A stretch of DNA of 14,514 nt from Thoreauomyces humboldtii (taxonomy: Eukaryota; Chytridiomycota; Chytridiomycetes; Spizellomycetales; Powellomycetaceae), in assembly GCA_027596035.1 (NCBI GenBank), contig JADGJA010000580.1, positions 1 through 14,514 of the forward strand, in the 5' to 3' direction. Under the pieces are notes generated by a model. The model was not told where the DNA came from and searched no databases. It saw only the letters and a program-made list of their open reading frames with translations. This document shows, piece after piece, positions 1 to 9,400 of the stretch. Each line of letters begins with the position of its first letter. Within the stretch, counting starts at the first letter, position 1. Position numbers and translations under genes: made by a program.

Positions 1-52
1 CCCCACCCCCGCCCCCCGCCCCCCGCCCCCCGCCCCGGCCGGCGGCGGCGCG
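1..52. repeat. C-rich 7-bp simple repeat with G-quadruplex potential
   Basis: Runs of six C are separated by single G residues at positions 11, 18, 25 and 32, giving a 7-bp period. A GGC-rich stretch follows. On the minus strand this reads as several runs of six G spaced by one C, a classic G-quadruplex pattern. Its function is unknown. It sits at the window edge, so its full extent cannot be seen. Confidence 0.7.
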
Positions 53-971
53 GAAGCGGCGAAAAGCAGATAAAGAAGCCAGCCACCAATTCATGGAAGA
101 CTGACTGTCGAAACCCTTGAATGACAGAAAGTGCTGGCACAGCCACTGAGCGGAAGTCCGCTCAAAGGGATCGACGGAAGCGGAGACCCTTGAACGTGTT
201 GCCTCCACAGAAGGCCAGAGGCAGCAGCGTAGCATGCCAGATCAAAGCAAACTGGCCGCTTAGGAAAGGACTCGCGCGCATTGGAGTCGTGGGTGCTTCC
301 TCGTGCTGCAGGGTACGTCGGAATCTGTTGCAAGACAGCATCGTGCCGTAACCGAAGCATCCCGGGAAGTAAGACCAACGTATATACAACTATTTTGTTG
401 CCTGTGACGTTTCCATGCGCTGGGGCGCACATGGTTTGAGCCATAGTCCTCATCCCAGAACGGCCGCTGCCCCAGCGGACGTGAACATTGCACTTACATC
501 ACCTCGAGTGTGTCTTGCGCGATGCGAGGTTTCATCTTGGACCTTGACAGTCCGGCGCAGGGCTGTCCGTCACCTGGCAGAGCTCTCGGCGATCTACATC
601 CAGTTTCCGCAAATAGACCTCCGCGTGCCTCCATGCTGACAAGTGTCTCGGACACCTTTAACCTTGATTTAAATACCATACTCGAAGTTGACACCTTAAC
701 TCCACCTCCCACACGAAACCAGCACTTTAACATCTTCACACACCCATCATTCCTCAAGACGCACCGAAGCGTCGCCTGAAGGGGCACCCAAAGTTGCGCG
801 CGACCAGAAAAGATCTGCATCGCGAGAAAGATTACCAAGGGTCATGGTGCAGACCGTCTGCAGTTTAGACGAAGTCCCATTGCTCTTGAGCTCTTCATGC
901 ACCGAAGAACTGGCTTTTAGGGTTCCACAAAAAAATGAATAAACTTTAGAAGAAATCGACCTTGGGTCACG
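53..971. other. Intergenic or unresolved stretch, no gene supported
   Basis: About 900 bp downstream of JAC1 hold only short open frames on both strands. None resembles a known family or joins convincingly across splice sites. Positions 660-770 are CT-rich with CACACC-type runs, as in promoters and 5' UTRs elsewhere in this window. A plus-strand AATAAA lies at 938-943, next to an A-run. Both would suit a short plus-strand transcript or an unrecognised exon, but nothing in the sequence proves one. The JAC1 3' UTR must occupy part of the right side. Confidence 0.5.
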
Positions 972-1909
972 TCAGTGCTCCAGTTCGACCCTCTTCCCAG
1001 GCATCCAATCGGTGGCAGCCTGACGAATGTTGACCCAATATCTCAACTGGATCGTCAACCGTCGGGCAGCAGGTATGTCGCGCGCCCGGAACGCATCGGA
1101 CAGGGCCCTCAGCGTCGCGTTCAATCGTTCTGAGAGAGAAGAAACCATTTAGCCCTTGAACCGGGTCCCGCAAGCTAAATGAAGAAAGCCTTCACCTTCG
1201 TTCTCCGCCTTGATGCCCTTGATATCCTCCTCGGTCTCGGCCTCCTCGAGCGCCTCCCGGGCTTCCATGACGTCCATCAACAGTGCCGGATCCGTGGCGG
1301 TTGGATCGTTCCCATCGTGATCCTTGGGATCCAAGCCGTGGAGGGAGAGGAGGTAGGTTGCACGAGGGAGTGGATCTCTGAGAGCCTGATACCCCTTGTT
1401 GATGAAGGATGATTGCTGCTCCGCGCATACTCTTTCTGTCTATGAGAAAAGATAACACATCCTGCTTGGATCAGTTGCCCATCCGAAATCTTTCTCAGGT
1501 GTCCCGGATCGCCACCCACCTGCGATGCCGTTGCGAAGCCGTCGGGATGTACACGTGATTGCAAGGCTAGGAACCTGTTTCGCAGCGTTTTGGGATCTAC
1601 GTCGAACGTGTAGGGTACCGCTTCGGCTGGAGTGTCCGGTAGGAGGACATCGTGGTAAGTTGAGTCCACGAATGTCGGCTGGATTTTACCCTTAGAGCAG
1701 AACAGGGTCGACCTTGGAAGGATTTCCTTGCAATGCCAGCACGTATGAGGTGACGCAGGGCTTAGGCTCGGCGACCTGGAGTGGAAAAGCCGTGGGCTCA
1801 GCAAAGGGATGCGGTTTGCGAAAAGCGGCGACCGAGTGTAGCTCGATCTCGTATACGGCTGTATCCTGCATAGGGACGGAGTGACTTGCAGATAGTAGCG
1901 TTTGTACAT
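972..1909 (-). CDS. JAC1: Jac1/HscB mitochondrial J-protein co-chaperone
   Basis: This J-protein hands the Fe-S scaffold (Isu1) to the mitochondrial Hsp70 and stimulates its ATPase during Fe-S cluster transfer. Exons on the minus strand are 1909-1520, 1439-1196 and 1129-972, with introns of 80 and 66 nt, giving 263 aa. The start is the first in-frame ATG (1909); an upstream TTG at 1927 was not used. Residues 1-50 are rich in Arg, Ser and Tyr and nearly lack acidic residues, as in a mitochondrial presequence. CWHC (57-60) and Cys71 belong to the HscB N-terminal zinc site. The J-domain carries the diagnostic HPD at 121-123. The C-terminal HscB three-helix domain follows, with the LLMDVMEAREALEE segment and then LRYWVNIRQAATDW near the end. 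The splice junctions restore this domain without gaps. Oddities: the fourth zinc-ligand position is Gly74, and HPD is followed by G-F rather than the common K-F. The gene lies in tandem behind the MYND-SET gene, 281 bp downstream. Confidence 0.93.
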
Positions 1910-2190
1910 TGTGAAAGGGGTATGCAAGTCGACAAAAAGTTGGAGAGGGAACCGTCATTAGGTCATGGGGCGGCTGTGCTCTTCACCTCTTGATGACTCT
2001 TATTATCCCAGGCACGTTGGCAAGAGAAAAAGCTTGAGGAGCAACGAGAAAACATGATATGCAGAAAGTCGCAAGCGGGAAATTGGGAAAGACGCATAAA
2101 AAAGGGATTGCGGGAGAGTTAAAAGCAGAAAGTTCTTTCAGCCAGGTGACGGGGGTCTGGTCCTTCGAATCCAAAGGGCGATCCGGATAT

Positions 2191-4619
2191 TTAGATCTTT
2201 GCGTGTTTCTTGATGTCGAGAGTACGAGTGTTCTGCTCTCCAAGGACGACCTTGGCGACGGCGTAGGCCTTTCGGTAAGCGTCCATCGACTCCTTCTTGT
2301 GCCTGTTGGCAACGAGCGCGCCACCGGTGTAAACCTTCTTCTCCTTCTTCTTCTTGTCCTTTGCATCCTTTCCTCCCTTCTTGTCCTTGTTCTTCTTGGC
2401 CTCTTCCTCAGCAGCCTGAGCGGCAGCCTGGGCAGCGGGGTTGTTGGCAGCGAGCTTGTCCTTGGCCGCTTTCTCGGACTGGGAGCCCATGGAGGCGAGG
2501 ACCGAACCAAGCTCCTGGTAAAGCTCGACGAACTCGTGCCGGAGAGGGGGCACCACCTTGGACGTCTCGTACACATCGATGAGGTGCTTAATCAGGGGAA
2601 GGCACTCGGCGTACTGCTTCTGAGACTTGAGCGAGTTGAGGAGTGGGAGATGAGCGTTGATCAGGTGGTAGTTGTAGGGGTGGAGAATGTTGTTGTAGTG
2701 GTCGATGTACGCCCTGAAGTTCTCGACGATGGTGGCGTCGTTACGGGATTCGAGGGTACGGACGACCATCTGGTAGTTCTGCTGGGCACGAGCACGGACA
2801 AGCTCAACTTCGAGCTTGATGGCCTCGGCGCCGCACTCGTCGCAGCGGACGTGCATCTTGGACAGCTGGGAGCGGATCTTCTCCTCCTGCTCAGCCGCGT
2901 ACTTCTCCTCGGGGGTAACCTTCTTCTCAACCTCGTTGCCGTCCGCATCGATCTCGGTGAGCTTAGGCTCCTCCTTCGGGGGAGCGGCGTCTTCAGCTGC
3001 CTTGAAGGCGGCCGCGTCAGTTGCGAGACGTTCCTTGGTGAAGATCTCCGGGTACTCGGAGGCATCAAGGTAAACACCTTTGTGGCATTTGTCACAGAGG
3101 ATGCCGTCCAACCACCGGTCGGAGGACTTGCGTAGGGGAGCGCGGCACCTCGAGCAGTCACAGGTGATGCGCTTGGTGGTCCTGAGCTCCTGCTTACGAA
3201 CGCTGCGGGGCTGGTAAAGCTCAATGTGAGAAACGAGCAGCTCCTCTCCGGCCTTGACCGGCTTGACAACGCGGTACGTGAGCACGCCCTTGTCGGCGGT
3301 GAAGTGGCAATTGGGCGCACAGCTATTGACAGTATGACAATCAGTACCGCGGTTCCCATCACGGAAAAAAAGGTAGCTCAAACAGCCCTTACCTGTGCTT
3401 GAAGAACAGCGCTCCCATGGGGAACAGGCCGAAAGCAGTGTCTATACATCGGAAGGATTCAATATCAAATGCCTGAGGCAACCAGTCGGACAAACGGATG
3501 TGGCTTACCGGAAGCCTTCTCGTCCTCATCGGTCAGACTGTGGGCGTTCGTGTTGATGCTACAATGAACGGAAAAACATATAAGCTAGCGTCCTTCAAAT
3601 TAATGTACTAAGGCTCCAACTCGCTTACCGGCAGGAAAGCAATACAATTTCCTCGGGGGTGGCAGCAAGCTGCTCGGGCAGGATGAGCGACATATCCTTG
3701 GCAGCAGCCGTCACACACTTGATCCACTTCTTGTCGAAGACCTCGGGGTGAACGGTGAGTTCCTGAATAGCCCACCAGGGGGCGACGGGAGCCTCCTGAG
3801 CATCGACCTCAGCGTCGAAAAGCTCCTTGTTCTCGTCGCTGAGCTTTTCCCGACGCTCCTCAAGGGCACGACGGACGAGCAGGGACAAGGTAAGCTTCAG
3901 GAGATCCACGTTGATGTCGTGCTTCGTGGCAATTTCCGCGAGCTTGGGGATGATGGGGCACTCGATCTTGTGACGAGCGGCATCAGCCTTCTGGCAGGCT
4001 AAGAAAGGACATCACGTCAGTTCCTCCGGAAAGCCCGAAACGAGATGCGTGTGCAATTGCGAAGATCTAGAGACGCACCAGACGAGCAGTAGGTAGTCTT
4101 TGCGCAAGCACCGCATGAGGTACGGTTCTTGGACTGCTCAGCGGTGACCAGGGATGAAACGCAACGGTGGCAGAAGTCGTTCTGGGCGGCCGAGCTGACG
4201 ATAAGGGTCGCGGCGCGCTCGTTGCAGATGACTGTTCCGGGCTCCAAATCCTTTGCGGCGACCGCATGGCGTCCCTTGTTCTGCGAGGCCTGGACGGTGA
4301 TGGGCCAGTTCACGCCAGCGACAAGAGTAGCGTACTTGGAAACGTCAAGGTTCTTGGGCTTGTTCTTCTTCTTCTTCTTGTCGGCAGATTTGGCCGCCAC
4401 AGCGACCTCCTTCTTCTCGCCATCGGCGGGCGCCTGTCCCTTGGCAGCCTTCACCTTCGTAGCGGGTGCGGGTGCGGGTGCGGGTGCCGGTGCCGTCTCG
4501 GTGGCCTTTCCCTTCGTGGCCTCCTTTGCTGGTGCGGCCTTTGCGGCCTCTTTGGGCTCTTCCTTAGCAGCCTCCTTTGCTGGCGCAGCGGCGGCGGGGG
4601 TTTGCGACTTCTTTGCCAT
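2191..4619 (-). CDS. MYND-SET (SMYD-type) protein with TPR-like C-terminus
   Basis: This is a lysine-methyltransferase-family protein with a MYND zinc finger inserted in its SET domain. Exons on the minus strand are 4619-4079, 3998-3629, 3558-3509, 3441-3393 and 3322-2191, with introns of 80, 70, 67 and 70 nt, giving 713 aa. The start ATG at 4619 has A at -3 and G at +4. Residues 1-95 are an Ala/Lys/Pro low-complexity tail. A split SET N-part (about 105-140) precedes the MYND finger, whose ligands C150, C153, C169, C172, C178, C182, H190 and C194 are all present. The SET core has GLFPMGALFFKHSCAPN (325-341), GEELLVSHIELY (362-373) and a post-SET CDCSRC (391-396). Two CxxC knuckles follow (413-416 and 497-500), split by a charged stretch. 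The rest (about 510-713) is helical and TPR-like, interrupted by a Lys-rich segment. The conserved NHSC reads KHSC, and the usual Tyr after GEEL..S is His369, so catalysis is doubtful. The gene diverges from MIS14. Substrate and location are unknown; the Lys-rich tails might direct it to the nucleus. Confidence 0.9.
4462..4494. repeat. Hexanucleotide microsatellite inside the MYND-SET gene
   Basis: GCGGGT is repeated four times, followed by a GCCGGT variant and a partial copy. It lies in the first exon of the MYND-SET gene and encodes its Ala-Pro run on the minus strand. The hexamer unit keeps the frame, so length changes would alter only the tail. Confidence 0.85.
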
Positions 4620-4809
4620 CTTTGCGGAAGGCAGGAAGGAATGGGATTCCAGCGGTCAGTCGACGATGCTGGAGGGATCAGGATCTGCAGCGTCCAACAG
4701 CGGCGGGCTAGTCTCGCGACTTCCAACAGCACCGTTTCCTGCGACGGGCCAGCAGACAATGATCGCCTTCGCTCTCTCTTCTGCTCTCTCCCTTTCCCCG
4801 AACTCTACC

Positions 4810-4824
4810 TTTATCTATGATAAA
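4810..4824. promoter_or_regulatory. GATA-motif palindrome
   Basis: TTTATC-TAT-GATAAA is a perfect 6-bp inverted repeat with a 3-bp centre. It lies about 190 bp upstream of the MYND-SET start codon. Paired GATA cores are typical binding sites of fungal GATA zinc-finger factors. Binding here is inferred from the motif alone. Confidence 0.4.
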
Positions 4825-4930
4825 AGAGACTAGCAGCTGAGGAATGTGTGCGTGTGAGAAGGATCTGTGGGGACTTCCACTTTTGGGGGGCCTTGATGTT
4901 CCCCCCGCCCGAGCACACCACCGCAACTGG

Positions 4931-5002
4931 GGTTAGGGTTCTCTCCGCGATCACAGGGTAACAGAGGGTAGCACAGAGTCGTTAACCCTAGCCCGGTTAG
5001 GG
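4931..5002. promoter_or_regulatory. Cluster of three telomere-like (TTAGGG) boxes
   Basis: GGTTAGGGTT lies at 4931-4940, TAACCCTAG at 4983-4991 (reverse orientation) and GGTTAGGG at 4995-5002. The last two are head to head, with CCCTA and TAGGG facing each other across seven bases. Telomere-type boxes in promoters of other fungi are bound by Myb-domain factors of the Tbf1/Teb1 kind. That these boxes work in this way is inference. Confidence 0.45.
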
Positions 5003-5256
5003 CTCCCCGGGTGGCTGTACGATCCATTTTCCTCCGGTCGTCCGGACATTCTCCCTGCGTTCGGACGGATTCTCCCCGGGTTTCGCGTCGCAATCCGTCG
5101 CATCCTCATCCTCTGCGACATCCACCACATTACCCTTTGACCCACTTGGACTCTTTCCACGCCCTCAAACTCACCGAGAGCTCCTCCCCACTGAAAGAAA
5201 CCAACCTCTCTTCGCTCGTCTCACTCCTCGATTCTGTCGTCTCAACGACACCAGCC

Positions 5257-6184
5257 ATGCTCACAGGCAACAGTTCCCGTCCTCACTCAACCACCACCGC
5301 TACCACAACGGACAACCAAAAGGATCCATCTCAGACGCATCCAAAGATCCAAACAGAGTCCAAACACGACATCGCCTTCCTGAAGACGCTCCTCAAGCAT
5401 CACGCTGCAGCATCTCTCCAACCTCATGCTGCAGCAACCCCCGCAGTGCGAACACTCGAACCTCACATCGACAACGTAAGAAACTTTCATCCCTTCCTTT
5501 CCATCCCATCTCGTACCTTGCTGACTACGCTCTCCTCACTTCTCTCAGTGGCTGGAAGGCATATTCTCCCTCGCTTCATATTCCATCCTCGTCAACGGTC
5601 TCCCTTACGCAAAGGCGCTGGAAAAGACGGCCCCAGAGTACGAACCCTTGGACGAAGCTTGCACGGCAGAGCTGGAGGCGACCAGGAACAGAGTGGTAGA
5701 ATCCACCGTCAGGGTCGCGAGGCTCAGGAAGGAGGGAGGGAGGGAGGTGGCCAACGTGGTGGAAAGGGACATGCAAGCGAGGAGGACGAGAGAGACGGAT
5801 GTGAAGGACGAGGAGGAGGAGGAGGTTGGAACGAACGTCGAAGCGGGGGATGATGGTGACCATCTCGTTCCAACACCTCCCATCTCCATCCTCCTTCCCA
5901 TGCTCACAAAGTCCATCACCATCCCCTGCCCACTCATCGACACGTCTCTGCCAACGTTGACCGCAAAGCTCGGTCGAGCGGTCACCGTCATCGACGACCT
6001 ACGGGCCACCCAAGCCGCCTCCTCCTCGTCTTCTTCCGTCGCAGGGGAAGGCAAAGACGATCCTCTACCGATGGGAAAGAGATCTTCGAACCACGCGTCT
6101 CCCACAGGATCCGGAAGGACTTCTCCCGTGGGAAGGACGACACCGAGGACAGCTCGAGCAGGACTCTTGAATGCTATGGGTTGA
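5257..6184 (+). CDS. MIS14: Mis14/Nsl1-like subunit of the Mis12 (MIND) kinetochore complex
   Basis: Mis14/Nsl1 is one of four subunits of the Mis12 complex, which links CENP-C at the centromere to the Ndc80 and KNL1 modules. Exons are 5257-5475 and 5549-6184, with a 73-nt intron (GTAAG...CTCTCAG, phase 0), giving 284 aa. The start is the only in-frame ATG before the conserved region. The family pattern is present in order: KIQTESKHDIAFLK (about 30-43), a linker, WLEGIFSLASYSILVNGLP (74-92), YEPLDEAC (104-111), and a coiled coil to about 155 in which Arg and Val repeat (VRVARLR). An acidic Glu run follows. The C-terminal part, with PPISILLPMLTKSITIPCP and a Ser/Thr-Pro-rich tail, is poorly conserved in the family; in human NSL1 the C-terminus contacts the Ndc80 complex. 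Sequence similarity is modest, so the call rests on the motif order and length. It converges with MIF2, with 254 bp between the two stops. Confidence 0.83.
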
Positions 6185-6438
6185 GAACGACGGAAAGAAC
6201 GGGTTCCTTTATTTCCAACGTTCACTCTCCATCAGCGCAGCGTTCCCACTTTCTTCTTGTGTTCCACCATTACATTTTTGCTCTTCTCTCTGCCGTTTCA
6301 ACATGCAGAGTTGCGTCGTTAAACGACGCCTTCTCGCTTTGCCCTCCCTGGGGGCAAACACGATCCTGCCCACCTCCCTACTTCTTCCTTCCGTTCGTTG
6401 CGTTGTCTCCTTTTCTACTTTTTCCATGCTTAGCCCCT

Positions 6439-9400
6439 TCATCCAACCTCCTCCGCCGTCACTTCCCTTCCATGCGCGAAAAATATCTTTGCTTCTCGAT
6501 TCGAAATGTTGGAGATGCGGTACTGGTTCCCTAGTTGAGAGCGTAAACGTCAGGTTTCGAGGATTTAGCGAAAACCCCCTCGCGTTGAAGAGGCAGCAGT
6601 GGATCGATCCACTCACCTCGTGGAACAAAGAACTGGGACCCAGTTCTCACGACGAACAGTGTCTTGTGAACCTGCACCTCGATCTCCCCGCTCAGCACCA
6701 CAAAGATCTGAAAGCGACCCCCAAAAACCACTCTCGGTTTTAGACTCCATTCCTCATCGATGCGGTGGTGTGAGGTAGCCTTCCATCTCACCATGGCCGA
6801 ACTCTGCGAGTTCTTGTTCGGCTTCTGCGAGCCTTTCGGGAGCACCAGCATCCCAGAGGCGAAAAAGTTGCCCTCGCTGAACACCTTCTGGAACTTGTAG
6901 TCGCCGGCTCCCGTCGTCTTCGGATTCAACATCTCGGGAGTCGCTACGATGCCTGCAATTGCATGGTTCACAACGGTCAGCCAATGGAAGCGAAACCGAG
7001 AGGCATCCCGGCAAATTACAAAAAAAAAAAACTCAAGCACGAACTCACGTTGATCCTCCTCCTCGCCGGTAGCCACGTTGACGACCTTCATGTCAGGTTG
7101 AACCATGGGCTCCTCTCTCCTGGACGTCGTCTTCCTGGCTCTTTTTCTGGAAGGGGCCGAAGCCGTCTCGTCGTCCGATGATTCGACCTTGATGACCTCC
7201 TTGATGACGGGTACAGGACAGTATCCGCTCTCGCGTCGTCCGTAGACGATGTGCTCGTTGGCCCAGAACTTTAGGGGCGACATCCTCATGCGTTTGCTGC
7301 GACGGACATTGTTGGAGTCCGAGGGTGCGGGAGAAGCGGGTTCGTCGTCGGGAGGCGGAGAGGTGAGACGAGTTTGACGCTGAGCAGGGGTTTCTGGAGA
7401 ATGAAGAAGTTTTAGGAAGGTGTTTGATGCGAGTTGTAACGCACGCGCCAGGTACATACTTCTCCGCCCGTTCCCTGAGGTAGCCGCTTTACCCTTTCTG
7501 GAAGCTGGTGCCTTCTTTTTTCTTGGTTTCACCTCGACTTCCTCTTTCTCTTCGACGTGTTCATCTTGAACCTCATCCGCGTCGAACTCAACGACGGGAT
7601 CGTTTTCGGCGTCGCCCTCAATCTCCTCTTCCTGCTGCTGCGCGTCATCACCGGGAAAGTCGTCTCCGAGTGCGTCCTGCTCGCCCGGGACCTCATGAGC
7701 CGCGTCCCCTTGATCTGGCATCGTCTCCTCATCCTCAAGTTCTGAAGCCGCCTGCGAAAATGAAACACATCGAGTCAGCTCCCTCACGTTAGCCAAGAAC
7801 AGGACTTTCTCGTACCTCCTGGGCCGGCACAGGCAACGGGCTGGCATCGCGCTTCTCGCTCCATTTGCGCTTGACCGCTGTTTTCGATACGGACAAGTTC
7901 CCCAAAGGTCTCCGTTTTGCCTTGGCGATACCCTTTTCTGACGCGCCGTTCTGCTTCTGACCGGGAGTCCTTGAGCGAGCGACAGCCGCGTCCACCTGGT
8001 TGTCATCGGCATCGTCGCTGCTTTCTACTGTTGGCTCTGGAGATCGTGCCGGAGGAATAGGTGCGCGTTTGCTGGGTTGTCCCTTGCCTATGAGAAGAAA
8101 GTTCACATTAGGGAAGAGTTTCGAAGAAATCCCATAGTCATGTGCCCCTAACCTTTCTGAGGTTTTTGCCGAAAAGAAGGGACGGGTTCCGGACTCGCCT
8201 CCCTCTTTTCTACCCTTTCTTCAGCATCATCCATATCCTCAAGTTCCTCGGCCCCCGACTCCGGCACTGCTGCCGGCCGGTTGTTGTTCCTTCCTTTTGT
8301 TTTCTGCGCCGACTTTCCGACGGCATTCTTGCCGATCGGGACAGGACGCTCGTCATCATCCGAGTCCGAGATGACCGCTCGTCGGGAAAGTTTTACCACG
8401 TTTTCTTCCACACCCGCTTTCTCTTCCTCTTCCTCCTCCTTCTCCTGCTCAGAATCCGAAGGTGACGGCTGCCGAGGCACAGACGTCGAACGAGTCGTTT
8501 TCAACGGTTGCTTCGCTGTCTTCACCGGTACTTTCGGACGAACCCGCGGCTGGACTTCGACCTTCAGCTTCGCGCCGCGTTCATCATGTTCATCGGAGGA
8601 AGTACCATGCATAGACGGGACCTGTTGTCGATTTGTCGGTAGATTCTTCGAAGACGACAGATCTCTCTCTCCCGCCTCCCGCTGCCCCGCCTTCCTCTTC
8701 CTTCCGTTTACGGCCTGTCCAACCGGACTCGTTTCCTTGTCCGAAGCGTCCTCATCCTGTTCGGCAGGGAAGTCAATGTACTTGTCCATGATGTCGGGCT
8801 CCGCAGCGGGAGGGACGGCGGAAACTGGTGGTGGCCCACCAAAGGGAGACGCGTCGTCTTCGGTTTCGTTCCCGGGATATTCATCGTAAGCGGAGCCCCT
8901 AGTGACTCGACTCAACGGATGTGGAGGTCTTTGCCCCGCCGGAGTCCTCGGCGGTACACGTCCACCTCTTTCCGATTCCGCGGGGGAAGGGGAAGCGGTG
9001 CCGATTGAGGAGAGCCTAAACGGTCGGGCGGGACTCAGGACGTCTACGGGGGAAGGGATATCCTCATCGACGATGGACGAGTTGGAGATTGTGGAATAGC
9101 GAGGAGCTGAGGCCGGCGTGGACGCCGCTTCGGACGGTGAAAGTGGTGGGATGGTCATGTTGGGTGCCATGGAGGGACGAGGCATCCCTGCTACGGCGTT
9201 GCGGGCTGGTGTCTTCGGTGCCGGGGACGATGCTTTTGACGTTCTTTGCAAAGGGGAAGACGCGATAACGGGGTTGGGCACGTCGGGAATACGAGGTGTT
9301 TGTTTCTCGACCGGCACTCTCGCTTCCGCGGCTGGAAGGCATGCGATCAAAACCACGAACGTTCTCGTTGAAGGAAGGAGGGCACCTTCTGGCCTTACCC

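Larger units (their letters stand above)
4620..5256. promoter_or_regulatory. Divergent promoter region, MYND-SET gene / MIS14
   Basis: This 637-bp gap separates the start codons of two genes reading outward and must hold both promoters and 5' UTRs. It contains a pyrimidine-rich stretch near 4765-4805, which is GA-rich in the sense of the MYND-SET transcript. It also holds a GATA-type palindrome (4810-4824) and a cluster of TTAGGG-like boxes (4931-5002). I see no clear TATA box. The MIS14 frame stays open upstream from about 5011 to its ATG at 5257 but has no in-frame ATG there, so I treat that part as 5' UTR. Confidence 0.75.

Noticed and set aside
844..942. A 32-codon small open frame on the plus strand just before AATAAA
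   Set aside because: It has no homology that I recognise, no convincing upstream exon, and a length expected by chance.
1910..1927. N-terminal extension of JAC1 from a TTG codon at 1927
   Set aside because: Nuclear fungal genes start at ATG, and the ATG at 1909 already gives a good mitochondrial presequence.
2059..3135. Long Leu/Val/Gly-rich open frame (358 codons) on the plus strand
   Set aside because: It lies opposite the last exon of the MYND-SET gene and mirrors its GC-rich codon use. The composition is monotonous and matches no family.
4931..5002. TTAGGG boxes as a chromosome end or relic telomere
   Set aside because: The boxes are isolated, in both orientations and embedded in unique promoter sequence, with genes on both sides.
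5011..5256. Extended N-terminus of MIS14 from a GTG codon at 5011
   Set aside because: The frame is open but has no ATG. The residues are Ser/Pro/His-rich and not conserved, which fits a CT-rich 5' UTR.
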